A stretch of DNA of 64,000 nucleotides from Salvia splendens. Lineage: Eukaryota; Streptophyta; Magnoliopsida; Lamiales; Lamiaceae. The notes under the pieces were generated by a model, which had not been told where the DNA came from, ran no database searches, and worked only from the letters and a program-made list of their open reading frames with translations. The stretch covers positions 38,258,773-38,322,772 of the forward strand of contig NC_056035.1 in the NCBI RefSeq assembly GCF_004379255.2. The letters run 5' to 3'. Below, piece after piece: positions 22,160 to 33,492 of the stretch. Position numbers and translations under genes: made by a program. The stretch's first letter is position 1; every line of letters begins with the position of its first letter.

Positions 22160-23046
22160 GACATATCAATTGTGCTTACTTGTTTATTCCCTTCAGTATC
22201 TGCGATTCCCATACTCTAATTATTACTTTTATAAATTCATTAATTATGTGATTCTCCATGTAGAGTGGAGTATTCTACATACAATATACTCCACAAATTA
22301 TATACTAGGAGTACTAGATAAAAGAGTTTTTAATTTTAAATTTTAATAAATAAGTTGCTACTTAACAAAATCCTGAAAAAAGTTTTTTTCCCTTTCTTCT
22401 TTTTTAATTCGTATTCCGCCTTATATTTGGTACCTCTTCTATTAATCCATATCACAGCTTATCTCATGCTTACTAAAATTAATGCATATTACATCCTATC
22501 ACATCACATGTCTAATAGTAATTTTCTTTCTTCTTATAGAGAGAGGGGTTGTGTAGGATCTGAGTTTTATGAAATAACAATATTTTTCTTTCTTTCTTTT
22601 TCTTTTTCAATTAATTCATATTGTATCTTATGTCATTCTTTCTTTTCTTACTAATCCATATAATATCTTATTACATGGAGTACTACTTACTAAAATAAAT
22701 CCTTAATATTTATAAGATCTCAACTTTATTTATTAACTTTCTAGTTAAATGTATTTTTAATATATGTTTTACTTATCTTAAAATACTTAATTTTGGTGAT
22801 CCATATTGCCTCTTATTTTATGCCTATCAAAATGGATATTCAAAACAATTCATGCCTATTTTATACTACATGTGTTTTTTGTATTTTTATTTCGTATTTA
22901 AAATCAAGCTTTTTGATATTTTGTATAGTACGTATTACTATTTAATTAAAAATAGTTGATTATTTATATATGTAAAATTTGGTTTGAACTAGGTAATGAC
23001 AAATGTATGCTCTTGATAATCTTACTTTGCAGACTAGCAAAATAAG
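22160..23046. other. AT-rich intergenic DNA
   Basis: No gene is recognised. The sequence is T-rich with several ATCTTATTACATG-like imperfect repeats (about 22440-22680). Confidence 0.45.
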
Positions 23047-23304
23047 TACTTCCCCTCCCCCGCCCCTCATAATAAGAGTCACATTTTTTCATTTAGCACT
23101 GTTCCACAACACATTTAACTTTTACAACAAATGGTAAGGATGTTTTACATTCCACTAACTTACATCACACTCATATTCTATTATAAAATCATTATAAAAA
23201 AGTGAATCACATATTTCACTACCTTTTCCAATCTACTATTCTTTATATTTCTTACCGTCCATGCTCGCACTAAATGTGACTGCTATTATAAGACGCATGG
23301 AGTA
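23047..23304. mobile_element. Stowaway-like MITE (degenerate)
   Basis: The left end (TACTTCCCCTCCCCC...CTCATAATAAGAGTCACAT) is roughly complementary to the right end (AAATGTGACTGCTATTATAAGACGCATGGAGTA). CTCC.TCCG-type ends and AATGTGACTCTTATTATGGG arms are shared with the copy at 58388-58627. There is no coding capacity. Ends are approximate. Confidence 0.55.
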
Positions 23305-23628
23305 TAGTCAATACACATAGTTATCCTAAATCAACAGAATGATCTAAATTTTTTCTCAGGGTAGGATGAAAAATGGTACCACCGCCACCCTGATCAACAA
23401 AATTGTCTTTCGCAGGAGAATTAGATGAGATTTTTAAAACATATTTTGCAAAAATTACAATTTTATCCATAGTTAAACCGATAAACAACGCTGTTTACTT
23501 CTACTATTTCGCCCCCTCCAAAATTTACCTCGGATCTGGCACTTATCCTAACAAGTAACAACCCTTAAAGAAACATACACGAACACGAACACGCCATGCC
23601 AATGAAATAGCTTGAGTAAAGTAGTAAA

Positions 23629-23762
23629 TCACAAGGTTAACACATGATATTCTCCCAGTAAATTGACACTCTCTTCATTTTCTTTACTGCCATATTTTGC
23701 ATACAACACCTTCCCAGCCATCAACACCACTGCCATCATGCTTAATACTGCAATAATCACTG
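23629..23762 (-). CDS. Possible terminal exon of an unrecognised small membrane protein
   Basis: On the minus strand, after a plausible acceptor (TGTAG at 23767-23763), an open segment reads VIIAVLSMMAVVLMAGKVLY, a clear transmembrane helix, then a polar tail ending GEYHVLTL and TGA at 23631-23629. Its composition looks coding, unlike the surrounding AT-rich DNA. No upstream exon could be joined with confidence, so this may be a gene fragment. The family is not recognised. Confidence 0.3.
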
Positions 23763-23765
23763 CTA

Positions 23766-23813
23766 CACAAAAAGGATTAATATTACTGCAACACAAAAAG
23801 GATTAATATTCTA
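23766..23813. repeat. Short tandem duplication
   Basis: CACAAAAAGGATTAATATT occurs twice, separated by ACTGCAA. Confidence 0.8.
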
Positions 23814-24060
23814 TTCAAAATAGCTCAAACACAAATAATTTGCTCATTTTTTCACTCTTTTCACATGTTTAGAGAGTGGATAATTTATCCTGCAGATTAA
23901 GTGAAAAAAAGTTCAGCATACTAAATCCTTTTTCCTCTTTTTTTTATTCCAATTCTGGACAATATATCGTAGTGATATTTTCCCTTTTTTTCTACGTTAA
24001 GAAATATACATCAAATAGAGACAATTGAAATGTAATAAAATTTCAATTTTTTTAACTACT

Positions 24061-24260
24061 ACTCCATCCGTCCCCAAAAAATATGCACTTTGGGTTCGAC
24101 ACGAGTTTTAATGCAAAATTGGGAAAGTAAGAGAGGGATAGAGAGAAAAAGTAATTAAAGTATTGCTAGTGGAGAATGAGTCTCACCTTATTAGAGTGAA
24201 AAAAGTTTCCAAAATTGAAAAGTGCATATTTTTATGGAACGGACTAAGAATGAAAGAGTA
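24061..24260. mobile_element. Stowaway-like MITE
   Basis: The left end CTCCATCCGTCCCCAAAAAA with ATATGCACTTT is inverted at the right (AAAAGTGCATATTTTTATGGAACGGAC). Internal GACACGAGTTTTAATGCAAA and TAGTGGAGAATGAGTCTCA words recur in the copy at 42842-43035. It is non-coding and the right boundary is approximate. Confidence 0.7.
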
Positions 24261-24282
24261 GATATTCCTGTGGGACGGATTA

Positions 24283-24780
24283 GTTTGTGACGATAAATTT
24301 GCAATCAAAGAGAATGCACCCATAAACCAATAACGTACAAGGGGTTTTTAGGGAAGCACAAGCACCCACCTAAATGAATGTCTTTTTGTGAAGATAAAGA
24401 AACTTTATGTTAGAAATTGGAAATGAGTAAGACGCAAAGATGGAAATATGTGTTCGTTGAAGTGATGACGTAAATATGACTTGCATCTTAGGGAAGAGTC
24501 GTAAGACGCTAAATTCGACTAGCGTCTCTTGCCTCCATCGCACCCAAAACAAAACCACATACACTTTTGCACTGTCGGTGTCTTTTTCTTCCGAAATTAA
24601 TTTCTGGGCCTAAATTTACCAAATCAATAGTAGTATTAAATATTTAAAACCGTCTCATACATACCTCTGTAGTTGTAGTTATACTCTGTTTCCTCGACTG
24701 GAGCCGAATGCCACGTCAGCCCAAGTGCAAATTGCAAATTTCCAAGTCAGCAGTTACCCTAAGGCCTAAGCTTTAGTTTA
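24283..24780. other. Intergenic DNA
   Basis: No gene is supported. A 64-codon minus-strand frame (24564-24370) has no recognisable domain. Confidence 0.4.
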
Positions 24781-25266
24781 GAGCATCCGCAATGGCTGAC
24801 TTCCGCGCGGAATTCCCACGGACGTCCCGGAATTCCGTCGCGGACGTCCACCATTAGGCGTGCCCGCCACGGATACGGAATTGGGCTGAGGACGTCGCAT
24901 GTCCGCGGCGTTAAGCGGAATTCCGCGGGGAAGTGTGGCAGCGTAAGGGTCGTCGTTGATGTAGTGTTTAATTATGGAAATGTATTTTTTTATTTGGTGA
25001 AATGTACTTTTCTTATTTTAATGGAAAATTTTCCTTATTTTCGTCGAAATTTTAATTACGTAAATTGTTACTTCCGGAAATTGTTTAATTTGTGAATTTG
25101 TGATTTTTTTTTAATGTGGGAATTCCGCAGGGGAATTCCGCCACTGTGCAGTGGGAAATCCGTATGACGTGGAAGTGCAGCGGGAAGTCCTTATGACGTG
25201 GCAGAAGGTGTTTTTGGGAATTCCGCGGGGAATTCCGACGGGACATCCACACCACTGCGGATGCCC
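24781..25266. mobile_element. PIF/Harbinger-type MITE
   Basis: The left end GAGCATCCGCAATGGCTGAC and the right end (complement reads GGGCATCCGCAGTGGTGTGG) form terminal inverted repeats. TTA target duplications lie at 24778-24780 and 25267-25269. The interior is GC-rich near both ends with repeated GGAATTCCGC words and an AT-rich middle. It is 486 bp and non-coding. Confidence 0.88.
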
Positions 25267-25376
25267 TTAGGGGGTTGGACTTGGATGGATGACTTGCATT
25301 TGGTTGTGTTGACCATTGACCCCGGAAAAGGTACATGACCAGTCAGTCATCGTATTGTAAAACTTGGATAGGGTTA

Positions 25377-26306
25377 GGGCATCATTAACCCCGTCCTCAT
25401 TTCCGGCCCCAAGTCCCCTCCACGTCATCATTCCTCTACAGTTGCGGCCCAGGCCCCAACTGCTGTAACCCTGCAGGTTGCGGCCCGGGCCGCAACTAAT
25501 AAATGACACTATTCACAACTCCAACCTATTTAACTCGTAAAATAAAAAACGCTGGAAATTTATAACACGGAAAATTTAATTTCATCGAATACTGCAAAAT
25601 TACAACATATAAATTTTAAAACTGAAAATAAAATACATAAAAACATAACGTCAATTCTGGAAAACATTGGTGTGAGTCCAAATTTCTTCGATTAGATCGG
25701 CTTGGAGGCGAGTGTGTTGTTCCTCTTGGCGCATCGCAGCTGAACGGGCCATGACATTGCGGATGTCGTGAAATAATCCGTGAAAATCCGCAAGGCAGCT
25801 TGTTCACGGTCTCGGTGAATATACATACGGGTATGTGGTACCCGGGTTTGTTGTTCGTTCCAAGCTTGAATAACAGCTTGGTAGCGTTCAACTTCGTTGT
25901 TGATTTCTTCTTGGATTGCCGGTAGCGCCTCTGCTAACGACCGTGACATTTGATCTTCGAATATTCTTTGACGTGGAGGCATTTTTTCGAATTCTAGGAA
26001 GAGATTTGAAGTTGAATATGAAGTTGAATGTGTATGAAAATGGAGTAGTATTTATAGAAAAAAATTTTGAATTTTAAAAAAAAAAAATTGATTGCGGCCT
26101 GGCCCGAGGAGCGTGTAACGCTGGGCCGGGACTCTACAGTTGCGGCCCGTCACCGTGCAACGCCGTCCCGGGCCGGGACGCGGGACGCGCGACAGGCCGG
26201 GAACGCGGCCCCGGGACGGGCCTGGGCCGTGACTCTCCTCCATGCAACGCTCGGGACGGGTCGGGACTCGCGAGATGCGGCCCGGCCCCTTGCGTTACAG
26301 ATGCTC
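25377..26306 (-). mobile_element. Internally deleted PIF/Harbinger element
   Basis: The left end GGGCATCATTAACCCC and the right end (complement GAGCATCTGTAACGCAAG) are flanked by TTA at 25374-25376 and 26307-26309. The 930-bp interior keeps pieces of both ends of a transposase gene (25651-25982). Subterminal regions are GGCCCGGGCC-rich. Confidence 0.88.
25651..25982 (-). pseudogene. Transposase remnant: N-terminus fused to C-terminus
   Basis: From ATG 25982-25980 the frame gives MPPRQRIFEDQMSRSL and then YIHRDREQAALRIFTDYF, matching the start of PIF transposases (compare FFDCDHAGADRRLMEDYF in the 434-aa copy). After DYF, at about 25770, a shift of one base leads to MRQEEQHTRLQADLIEEIWT, the typical transposase C-terminus, ending in TGA at 25653-25651. 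The whole catalytic DDE region is missing. Without the shift the first frame ends at 25692. Confidence 0.8.
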
Positions 26307-26448
26307 TTAGATCTATAGTTATTTGATTAAGCTCTTTTAAAATGTTGAAACTAATAAGTTTTTCAGCTGGCCTATCACTCTTAGATCTATAGTTATTTGA
26401 TTAAGCTCTTTTAAAATGTTGAAACTAATAAGTTTTTCAGCTGACCTG
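26304..26448. repeat. Tandem duplication, 74-bp unit
   Basis: The unit starting CTCTTAGATCTATAG at 26304 recurs at 26378, nearly identical through TTTTTCAGCTG. It includes the last 3 bp of the adjoining PIF element and its TTA target site, so it arose after that insertion. Confidence 0.88.
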
Positions 26449-26798
26449 TGATAGGCATATTAGTCTTAGTGAATGCATGGACCGAGTCACCGAGTTATTT
26501 TATGGTTCGTTGAAGCCTATTTTAAAATCCATATTTTGGTCTAGATATTTACTTACTATCTTCACCTTTCTTAATTCTTACTCTCAATTGTGCAAATATA
26601 TTGTTGGGGTTTTTTTTAAGGTAATTTTATCACTCAGATATTTTAGTTCATACTTTAAAATTTTATCATTACTAAATAGTAGTACGAATTAAAACATGAA
26701 ATAAATTTTTAACTAAACTACCAAACACATTAATTAGATAATTAACCCAAGCAATGATATGCTAACAGAGTTATTAATACCATACCCAGCTGAAAAAA
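26449..26798. other. AT-rich intergenic DNA
   Basis: Nothing is recognised between the duplication and the copia element. Confidence 0.4.
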
Positions 26799-26803
26799 CA
26801 TAC

Positions 26804-27120
26804 TGTTAATTATGGAGCCTAAAATATCTCTTACCATGTTTAGGATTTGTTTCCTTGAAGTATATTTCCTTGTGATAGATTTATTCCTTAAAAGATATTT
26901 CCTTATGGAATATGTTTCCTAGTTTGACTAGAATTATGGCTCTCTAGTTACTTATAAATAGAGGTGCTCCCTCATTGTTAAATCATCCTGAAATTATATA
27001 GTGAAATCCCTGGCTTGGCATCGCCCCCAGACGTAGATACACATTGTATCAAACTGGGTAAACAACTTCTTGTGTTCATTCTCTTTCATATTCGTGATTG
27101 CCTGTGTTTATTTCCCAATA
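26804..27120 (+). repeat. 5' LTR of the Tork-like copia element
   Basis: It begins TGTTAATTATGGAGCC and ends CCCAATA, the terminal CA having mutated to TA. A TATAAATAGAGG promoter box lies at about 26956. Confidence 0.93.
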
Positions 27121-27160
27121 ACTGGTATCAGAGCCTAGGGTTTAAGAGGCAGAAATCACG

Positions 27161-30100
27161 ATGGGGATCGACGAGAAAATTGCTGTAGAGAAGTTCGATG
27201 GATCTGATTTCGGATTTTGGAAGATGCAGATTGAGGATTACCTGTACTGTAAAGATCTCTGGAAGCCTTTAAAAACCAAACCCGAAAAGATGGAACATGA
27301 GGAGTGGGAGCTGCTGGACAGAAAAGCGATGAGCGCGATTAGGCTATCGTTGTCCAAGGATGTAGCTTATCACACGACTGCAGCAAAGTCGACAAAGGAG
27401 ATGATAAAGATCTTGGAGGACATGTATCAGAAACCATCAACGGCAAACAAGGTACATCTGATTAGACGATTGTTTAATTTTAGAATGCAAGAGGGAAAGC
27501 TGGTGCAACAACATCTCAACGAGTTCAACATGATTACTTCGCAACTGAACTCGGTTAATATAAAATTCGATGATGAAATTCGTGCCCTGATTTTGCTATC
27601 GTCTCTGCCTGAGAGTTGGGCTGACACAGTGACAGCAGTTACTGCTGCAGAGACAAAACTAACAGTTGACAGAGTAAGAGATCTGATGATTGGTGAGGAA
27701 GTTCGCCGGAGAGATCAGGATCTTCTACTTCGGGATCAGCACTGAATACAGAACAGAGAGGCAGATCGAAGGGAAAGCAAAATCGTGGAAGATCAAATTC
27801 CAGAGGAAGGAGTCAATCCAAGAAGGATTTGGATAAAGTTAAATGCTGGAATTGTGATAAGTTTGGGCATTTTAGAAATCAATGTGAGGCACCGAAGAAG
27901 TATAAGAATAAGGATCAGAAGGACAAGAAGACAACAAACGCTACCATGTCTGATGACGATGGCGAGGCGTTGGTCTTGAGCGTCAGTAGTCCGATAGAAT
28001 CGTGGGTATTGGATTCTGGGGCGTCGTTTCACTCCTGCAGCAATGTGGAGATAATGGAAGACTACGTTTCTGGCGATTTTGGGAAGGTACATCTGGCTGA
28101 TGACGAGCCCTTAGATATCGTGGGAAAGGGAAACGTGAAGGTAGTGACGTCCAATGGATCCGTAATAAAACTGAATGGAGTTAGACACATTCCTGGATTG
28201 CAGAGAAGTTTGATTTCGATTGGGCAGCTTGATGCAGAAGGGTACACCGTGACGTTTGGCTGCAACAATTGGAAGATTACCAAGGGAGCTATGATAGTAG
28301 CTCGAGGTAAGAAGGAGGGTACGTTGTATACCACAACTAACTCCAAAGATTGCATTGATATTGCAAGTGAGGCAAATAATGCAGATTTGTGGCACTGTCG
28401 TCTTGGCCACATGAGCGAGAAAGGGATGAAGATAATGTGCTCAAGAGGTTTACTGCCTGGCTTGAAAACTGTTGAAGTTGGCCTGTGCGAGGATTGCGTG
28501 TTTGGGAAACAGAAAAGGGTGAGTTTCTCAAGAGGAGGCAGAAAATTGAAGACACAGAAGTTGGAGATGGTCCACACTGATCTATGGGGACCAGCACCTG
28601 TGAAGTCCCTAGGAGGCTCTGAATATTATATGACTTTCATCGACGACTCTACTCGAAAGCTATGGGTTTATTTTCTGAAGAGTAAATCCGATGCGTTTGA
28701 CGCTTTCAGGAAATGGAAAGCCCTTGTTGAAACTGAAACCGGGATGAAGGTGAAGTGTCTAAGATCCGATAATGGAGGAGAATATGAACTTGCAAAGTTC
28801 AAGGAATTCTGCGCCGAGAATGGAATCCGCATGGAGAAAACTGTGAAAGGAACTCCACAGCAGAATGGAATCGCAGAGCGCATGAACAGAACGTTGAATG
28901 AGCGAGCAAGATGCATGAGGTTGAAAAGTGGATTGCCAAAGAGTTTTTGGGCAGATGCAGTCAACACAACTGCATTCCTAATTAATAGAGGTCCATCAGT
29001 TCCCTTGGAGTTTCGGATACCCGAGGAGGTTTGGACAGGAAAAGAGGTAAATCTATCTTTCCTACGCATCTTTGGTTGTGTTGCTTATGCTCATGTTAGT
29101 TCCGTTGAGAGAAGTAAGTTGGATGCTAAATCTATTAAGTGTACGTTCATTGGTTATGGAGGCGATGAGTTCGGTTATAGACTCTGGGATGAGCAGAACC
29201 GTAAGGTTATTCGCAGTAGAGATGTCATCTTCAATGAACAGGTATTGTACAAGGATAGATTGGAGGCGTCAAGTCCCAGCAGTTCTGAGCCACAAGTGGT
29301 CGAGCTAGACATCTCAAACTCGAGTGGGAGCAAGGAGAGTCAGAATGCTGAAGAGGTGCTTGAAGAAGAACCAAACACTCCACCACCGACTATTCCGCTG
29401 CCTAAATCGACTAGAGAGCGACGTGCACCTGATAGGTACTCGCCCTCTAATTTCTATTTGTTACTTACTGATGGTGGTGAGCCCGAGTGTTATGCAGAGG
29501 CAGGAGAAGGCCCTGATAAACGAAGGTGGAAAATTGCCATGGATGGCGAGTTTGCCTCTCTTCTCCTAAATGGCACATGGGAGCTTGTGGAACTTCCTAA
29601 AGGGAAAAAGGCATTGCATTGCAAGTGGGTCTATCGAATCAAAGGTAAAGCTGATGGTAGCAAGCGCTACAAGGCTAGGCTGGTTGTCAAGGGATTTGAG
29701 CAACGATACGGTATTGATTATACAGATGTGTTCACTCCTGTTGTGAAACTAACTACTATTCGTTTAGTGTTGAGTATGGTAGTTGCAGAAAATCTATTGT
29801 TACATCAGATGGATGTAAAGACGGCATTCCTTCATGGTGATTTGGAGGATGAGTTGTACATGACACAGCCTGAAGGATTCATAGTAAAAGGAATGGAAAA
29901 CCTTGTATGCAAGTTGAAGAAGAGCTTGTATGGTTTAAAGCAAGCTCCTACAAGAAGTTTGATGGATTCATGATGAAGATTGGCTATAAAAGATGCTACA
30001 CTGACCATTGTTGTTACTACAAGAGGTTTGACAAGAGCTATCTTATTCTGTTATTATATGTTGATGATATGTTGATCGCAGGAGGTGATCAAAAGGAGAT

Positions 30101-31022
30101 GAATAAGTTGAAAAGGCAATTGTCTGAATGATTCTCCATGAAAGATCTTGGAAAGGCTAATCAAATTTTGGGCATGAGAATCGAGCGTGACAAGGCGGCA
30201 GGAAAATTGTATCTTTCGCAAGCTGCTTACATTGGTAAGGTTTTGGAAAGATTCAACATGGATAATTCGAAGCCAGTAAGTGTGCCTTTGGGCAGTCACT
30301 TTAAGCTGTCGAAGAAGGAGTCGTCGAGTACAAAAGAAGAACGTGCTGAAATGAAGAAAATTCCTTATGCTTTAGCAATTGGCAGTATTATGTATGCAAT
30401 GGTGTGTACGAGGCCTGATATTGCACAAGCAGTGGGAGTAGTGAGCCGGTTCATGGGTGATCCGGGCAAGCAACATTGGGAAGCAGTTAAATGGATCCTT
30501 CGATACTTGAGAGGTACTACAGAAAGCGTCTTATGTTTCAATGGCAAGAATGTCGAGCTGGCAGGTTATGTGGATGCAGACTTGGCGTCCAATGATCTTG
30601 ATGGGAGAAGAAGCACAACCGGGTATGTATTTACTTATGGTGGTACTGCTATTTCATGGACTTCTAAGTTGCAGAAGACTGTTACTTTGTCTACTACGGA
30701 GGCTGAATATGTAGCTGCGACAGAGGCAAGCAAGGAGATGGTGTGGTTGCAGAGTTTCTTAGATGAACTTGGGAAGGAGAACAAGAGTAGCATACTCTAC
30801 AGTGATAGTCAGAGTGCTATTTTCTTGGCGAAGAATCCAGCGTTTCATTCTAGGACAAAGCATGTGGAGTTGAAATATCATTACATCCGACACCTAGTGG
30901 AGATGAAAATCCTGCAACTTGGGAAGATACTTGGAAGTGAGAATCCTGCAGACATGTTTACTAAGGTGGTGACCTTAGAGAAATTGAAGCTATGCATAGC
31001 TTCAATTGGCCTTGGAACTTGA
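27161..31022 (+). pseudogene. Copia gag-pol polyprotein, three disabling changes
   Basis: The frame opens at ATG 27161 with the UBN2-type gag (FDGSDFGFWKMQIEDYL). A one-base loss near 27712 shifts the frame ahead of the zinc knuckle [14 protein letters not shown]. Protease ([12 protein letters not shown]), GAG-pre-integrase (WHCRLGHMS), integrase core (HTDLWGPAP...RSDNGGEY) and RT ([14 protein letters not shown]) follow in one frame to 29973. About 10 bases are missing near 29949, just after SLYGLKQAP, shifting the frame again. YVDDMLIAGG follows, then a TGA at 30129-30131 breaks the RT end. RNase H runs open from 30138 to the stop at 31022. This copy cannot make a full polyprotein. Confidence 0.92.
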
Positions 31023-31110
31023 AGAGAAGGTTAGGCGATGCTAAGCGGATGAAGGGATGCGATCACGAGGAAATGGTTGTTTAGGAGTTGTTAGTCTCCA
31101 AGTGGGAGAT

Positions 31111-31427
31111 TGTTAATTATGGAGCCTAAAATATCTCCTACCATATTTAGGATTTGTTTCCTTGAAGTATATTTCCTTGTGATAGATTTATTCCTTAAAA
31201 GATATTTCCTTATGGAATATGTTTCCTAGTTTGACTAGAATTAGGGCTCTCTAGTTACTTATAAATAGAGGTGCTCCCTCATTGTTAAATCATCCTGAAA
31301 TTATATAGTGAAATCCCTGGCTTGGCATCGCCCCCAGACGTAGATACACATTGTATCGAACTGGATAAACAACTTCTTGTGTTCATTCTCTTTCATATTC
31401 GTGATTGTCTGTGTTTATTTCCCAACA
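31111..31427 (+). repeat. 3' LTR of the Tork-like copia element
   Basis: It begins TGTTAATTATGGAGCC and ends CCCAACA. It has the same length as the 5' LTR and seven substitutions by eye. Confidence 0.93.
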
Positions 31428-31432
31428 CATAC

Positions 31433-33492
31433 ATAGTTTACCGAACGTATTTATATAGTGGTTTGGATGTTAGAACATCTAAGTAGGGGTGCGTTACGGT
31501 GACACCAATCTTAAAGTGACAATTTGACAACAACGTAGCATGCAATCTGCGATACATATGCATACAAATCGGCGTATGGTTCCAATCAATCTGCGATACG
31601 AAATCAGAGCACTATGGTGACACCATAATTAAAATGACAATCTAGGCAAACAATGTGCTATACACAATCTGGTATACATAGGCATGCAATCTGTGATGCA
31701 TAGACAAGCAACTCGGCATATGGTTCCAAACAATCTGCGATATGAAATTAGAGACAATTAAGTAATATGCGATGCATAAGCAAGCAAGTCTATCACATGG
31801 CATGCTAAGATTGAATCTACTATTGAATCTAAGGGTCCTTATTAATGACCGGTCGTCATTTTAATACATATCTAAGTATGATGGATAATTTAAAGTATTT
31901 CTACCTCTATTGATTTGAACCAAGTGTCAAGCTTAAAGATTTTTTTGTCACTCTTTCAAAAAAACATTTTGTGAACTCTGTTAATATATATATATATATA
32001 CACATTAAATTGTAATTTTAAATAATATTGACAACAGACTGAATTAGGTGTATTTGTCATCTGTGTAAGTTTTTTTTGTTATATAAATTATCTCAATAAA
32101 AACTATATTTCAAATTTATTCTCTCTCTTTGATCAGCAGTTTGTTATAATTCAATATTTATCGTTTAATATGCATCTGATGGTTAAAATATAAATATAAA
32201 CTAATGATAATATTCCTTTCTTACTTTAGTTAAGTGTAACACTGGAAGCAATAATTGGAGTTGGGTTTCTTGTACTCGCCAAGTGCTTTGATGAAAGTTC
32301 TACTCAATTAAATAATGCAAAAACAGTGGCTTATGCCATATCCAACTAGCTACAAAATGAACCAAAAGTAAGGATAGAGGCTATTCCATTATTAGTGAGA
32401 AAGGAGTTGGTTTCTTCAAAGTAAAGTATTGTATTTAGAAAGCATTGATTTATTTGAAAAGTTGAATTGTCATATCCTAAGATTGAGACATATTTGCAAT
32501 GAGGTCCCTTTTCTGGAAGTTAGAGTTATACCAAAGATTCATTTCTTACATGCAGATTGGGGGTTGAACTAATTCACTAAGGAATATTTAATTATTAACT
32601 TTACTCTCTAAAGCCAACAACCAAAAAGACTTAAAGAGTGTTGTAAATAAACCTATATACTCTGTCAAATTATTCATATATGGACTCAGACAAATGACTC
32701 AAGCTTAGTATTTAGCAATTGACATCACCAAATTTATGTCACACTTTAACTTGACGCGGGTTAAAAAATAAATGTAAAGCCTTGGAATGAGTCATTGAAG
32801 TTTAGTTTCTTATCTAAAAAGAACACTACATAAATATTAAGATTCAAAATAAATCCTAAAACAGAAGTTAGTGGACTCGTTCTTTCGTAAAACAAATATG
32901 CTCAATAAAAGCACTGTTTAACAATATAATCAGATGATATTAAACTCCTACTTACAGTTAAGGCCTTACATCTACATATAAATTGTATGAGCCAAACTTT
33001 CACATCCACAGCTGGTCTCTTTGACCACCATCTGCAGTAGAAAATTAAGACATATACCAGAACCAAGATACGACAGGAAACCAATTTTCATGCGGCTTAC
33101 AGAAGGCGTGCGTAAGATTTCTGCATACAGAAACTCGGAGCAAGTCCTGCGAAAGAAAGCAGTCAGCAGCAGGAAAAAGAAAAGAGTTTGAACAATCATA
33201 AGTTATTCTATTATTAAGAAACTAATAGGTTGGAGTAACTCGGATATCACCTCAACGCTCAATCAAGAAACTCGCTATGAACTCCAGATGAGAATGAGAT
33301 GCCATGAACAACCAAACTGATTCATAAACTTCAGAACCATGGCCGAGGATATACAAGAATGGTAACCTTGTATTTGACTAACAAAAATGAGGGCACTAAA
33401 CAACTTTCAGATGTACTATATATGCCTACAGGTTACATTAGAGATCTACATATTACTTGTACAAAGATAAAAAAAAACAAACATACATACAA
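31433..33492. other. AT-rich intergenic DNA with a local tandem repeat
   Basis: No gene is recognised. The repeat at 31498-31760 is listed separately. A (TA)n run lies at about 31984-32001. The last few hundred bases probably include the 3' UTR of the minus-strand deSI gene. Confidence 0.45.
31498..31760. repeat. Imperfect tandem repeat, unit about 120-145 bp, two copies
   Basis: GGTGACACCA...AATGACAA, then GCATGCAATCTG.GAT.CAT, then CGGC.TATGGTTCCAA.CAATCTGCGATA occur in the same order twice (from 31498 and from 31615). A partial third copy (ATGCGATGCATAAGCAAGCAA) is near 31768. It is diverged and non-coding. Confidence 0.75.

Larger units (their letters stand above)
26804..31427 (+). mobile_element. 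Ty1/copia LTR retrotransposon, complete but mutated
   Basis: Two 317-bp LTRs (26804-27120 and 31111-31427) flank a 4-kb interior with PBS TGGTATCAGAGCC at 27123 and a purine tract AAGTGGGAGA just before the 3' LTR. The 5-bp target duplication CATAC is at 26799-26803 and 31428-31432. I count seven differences between the LTRs (about 2%). The domain order gag, zinc knuckle, protease, integrase, RT, RNase H is that of Ty1/copia, and the RNase H end (DLDGRRSTTGYVFTYGG) suggests the Tork (Tnt1-like) lineage. Confidence 0.96.
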
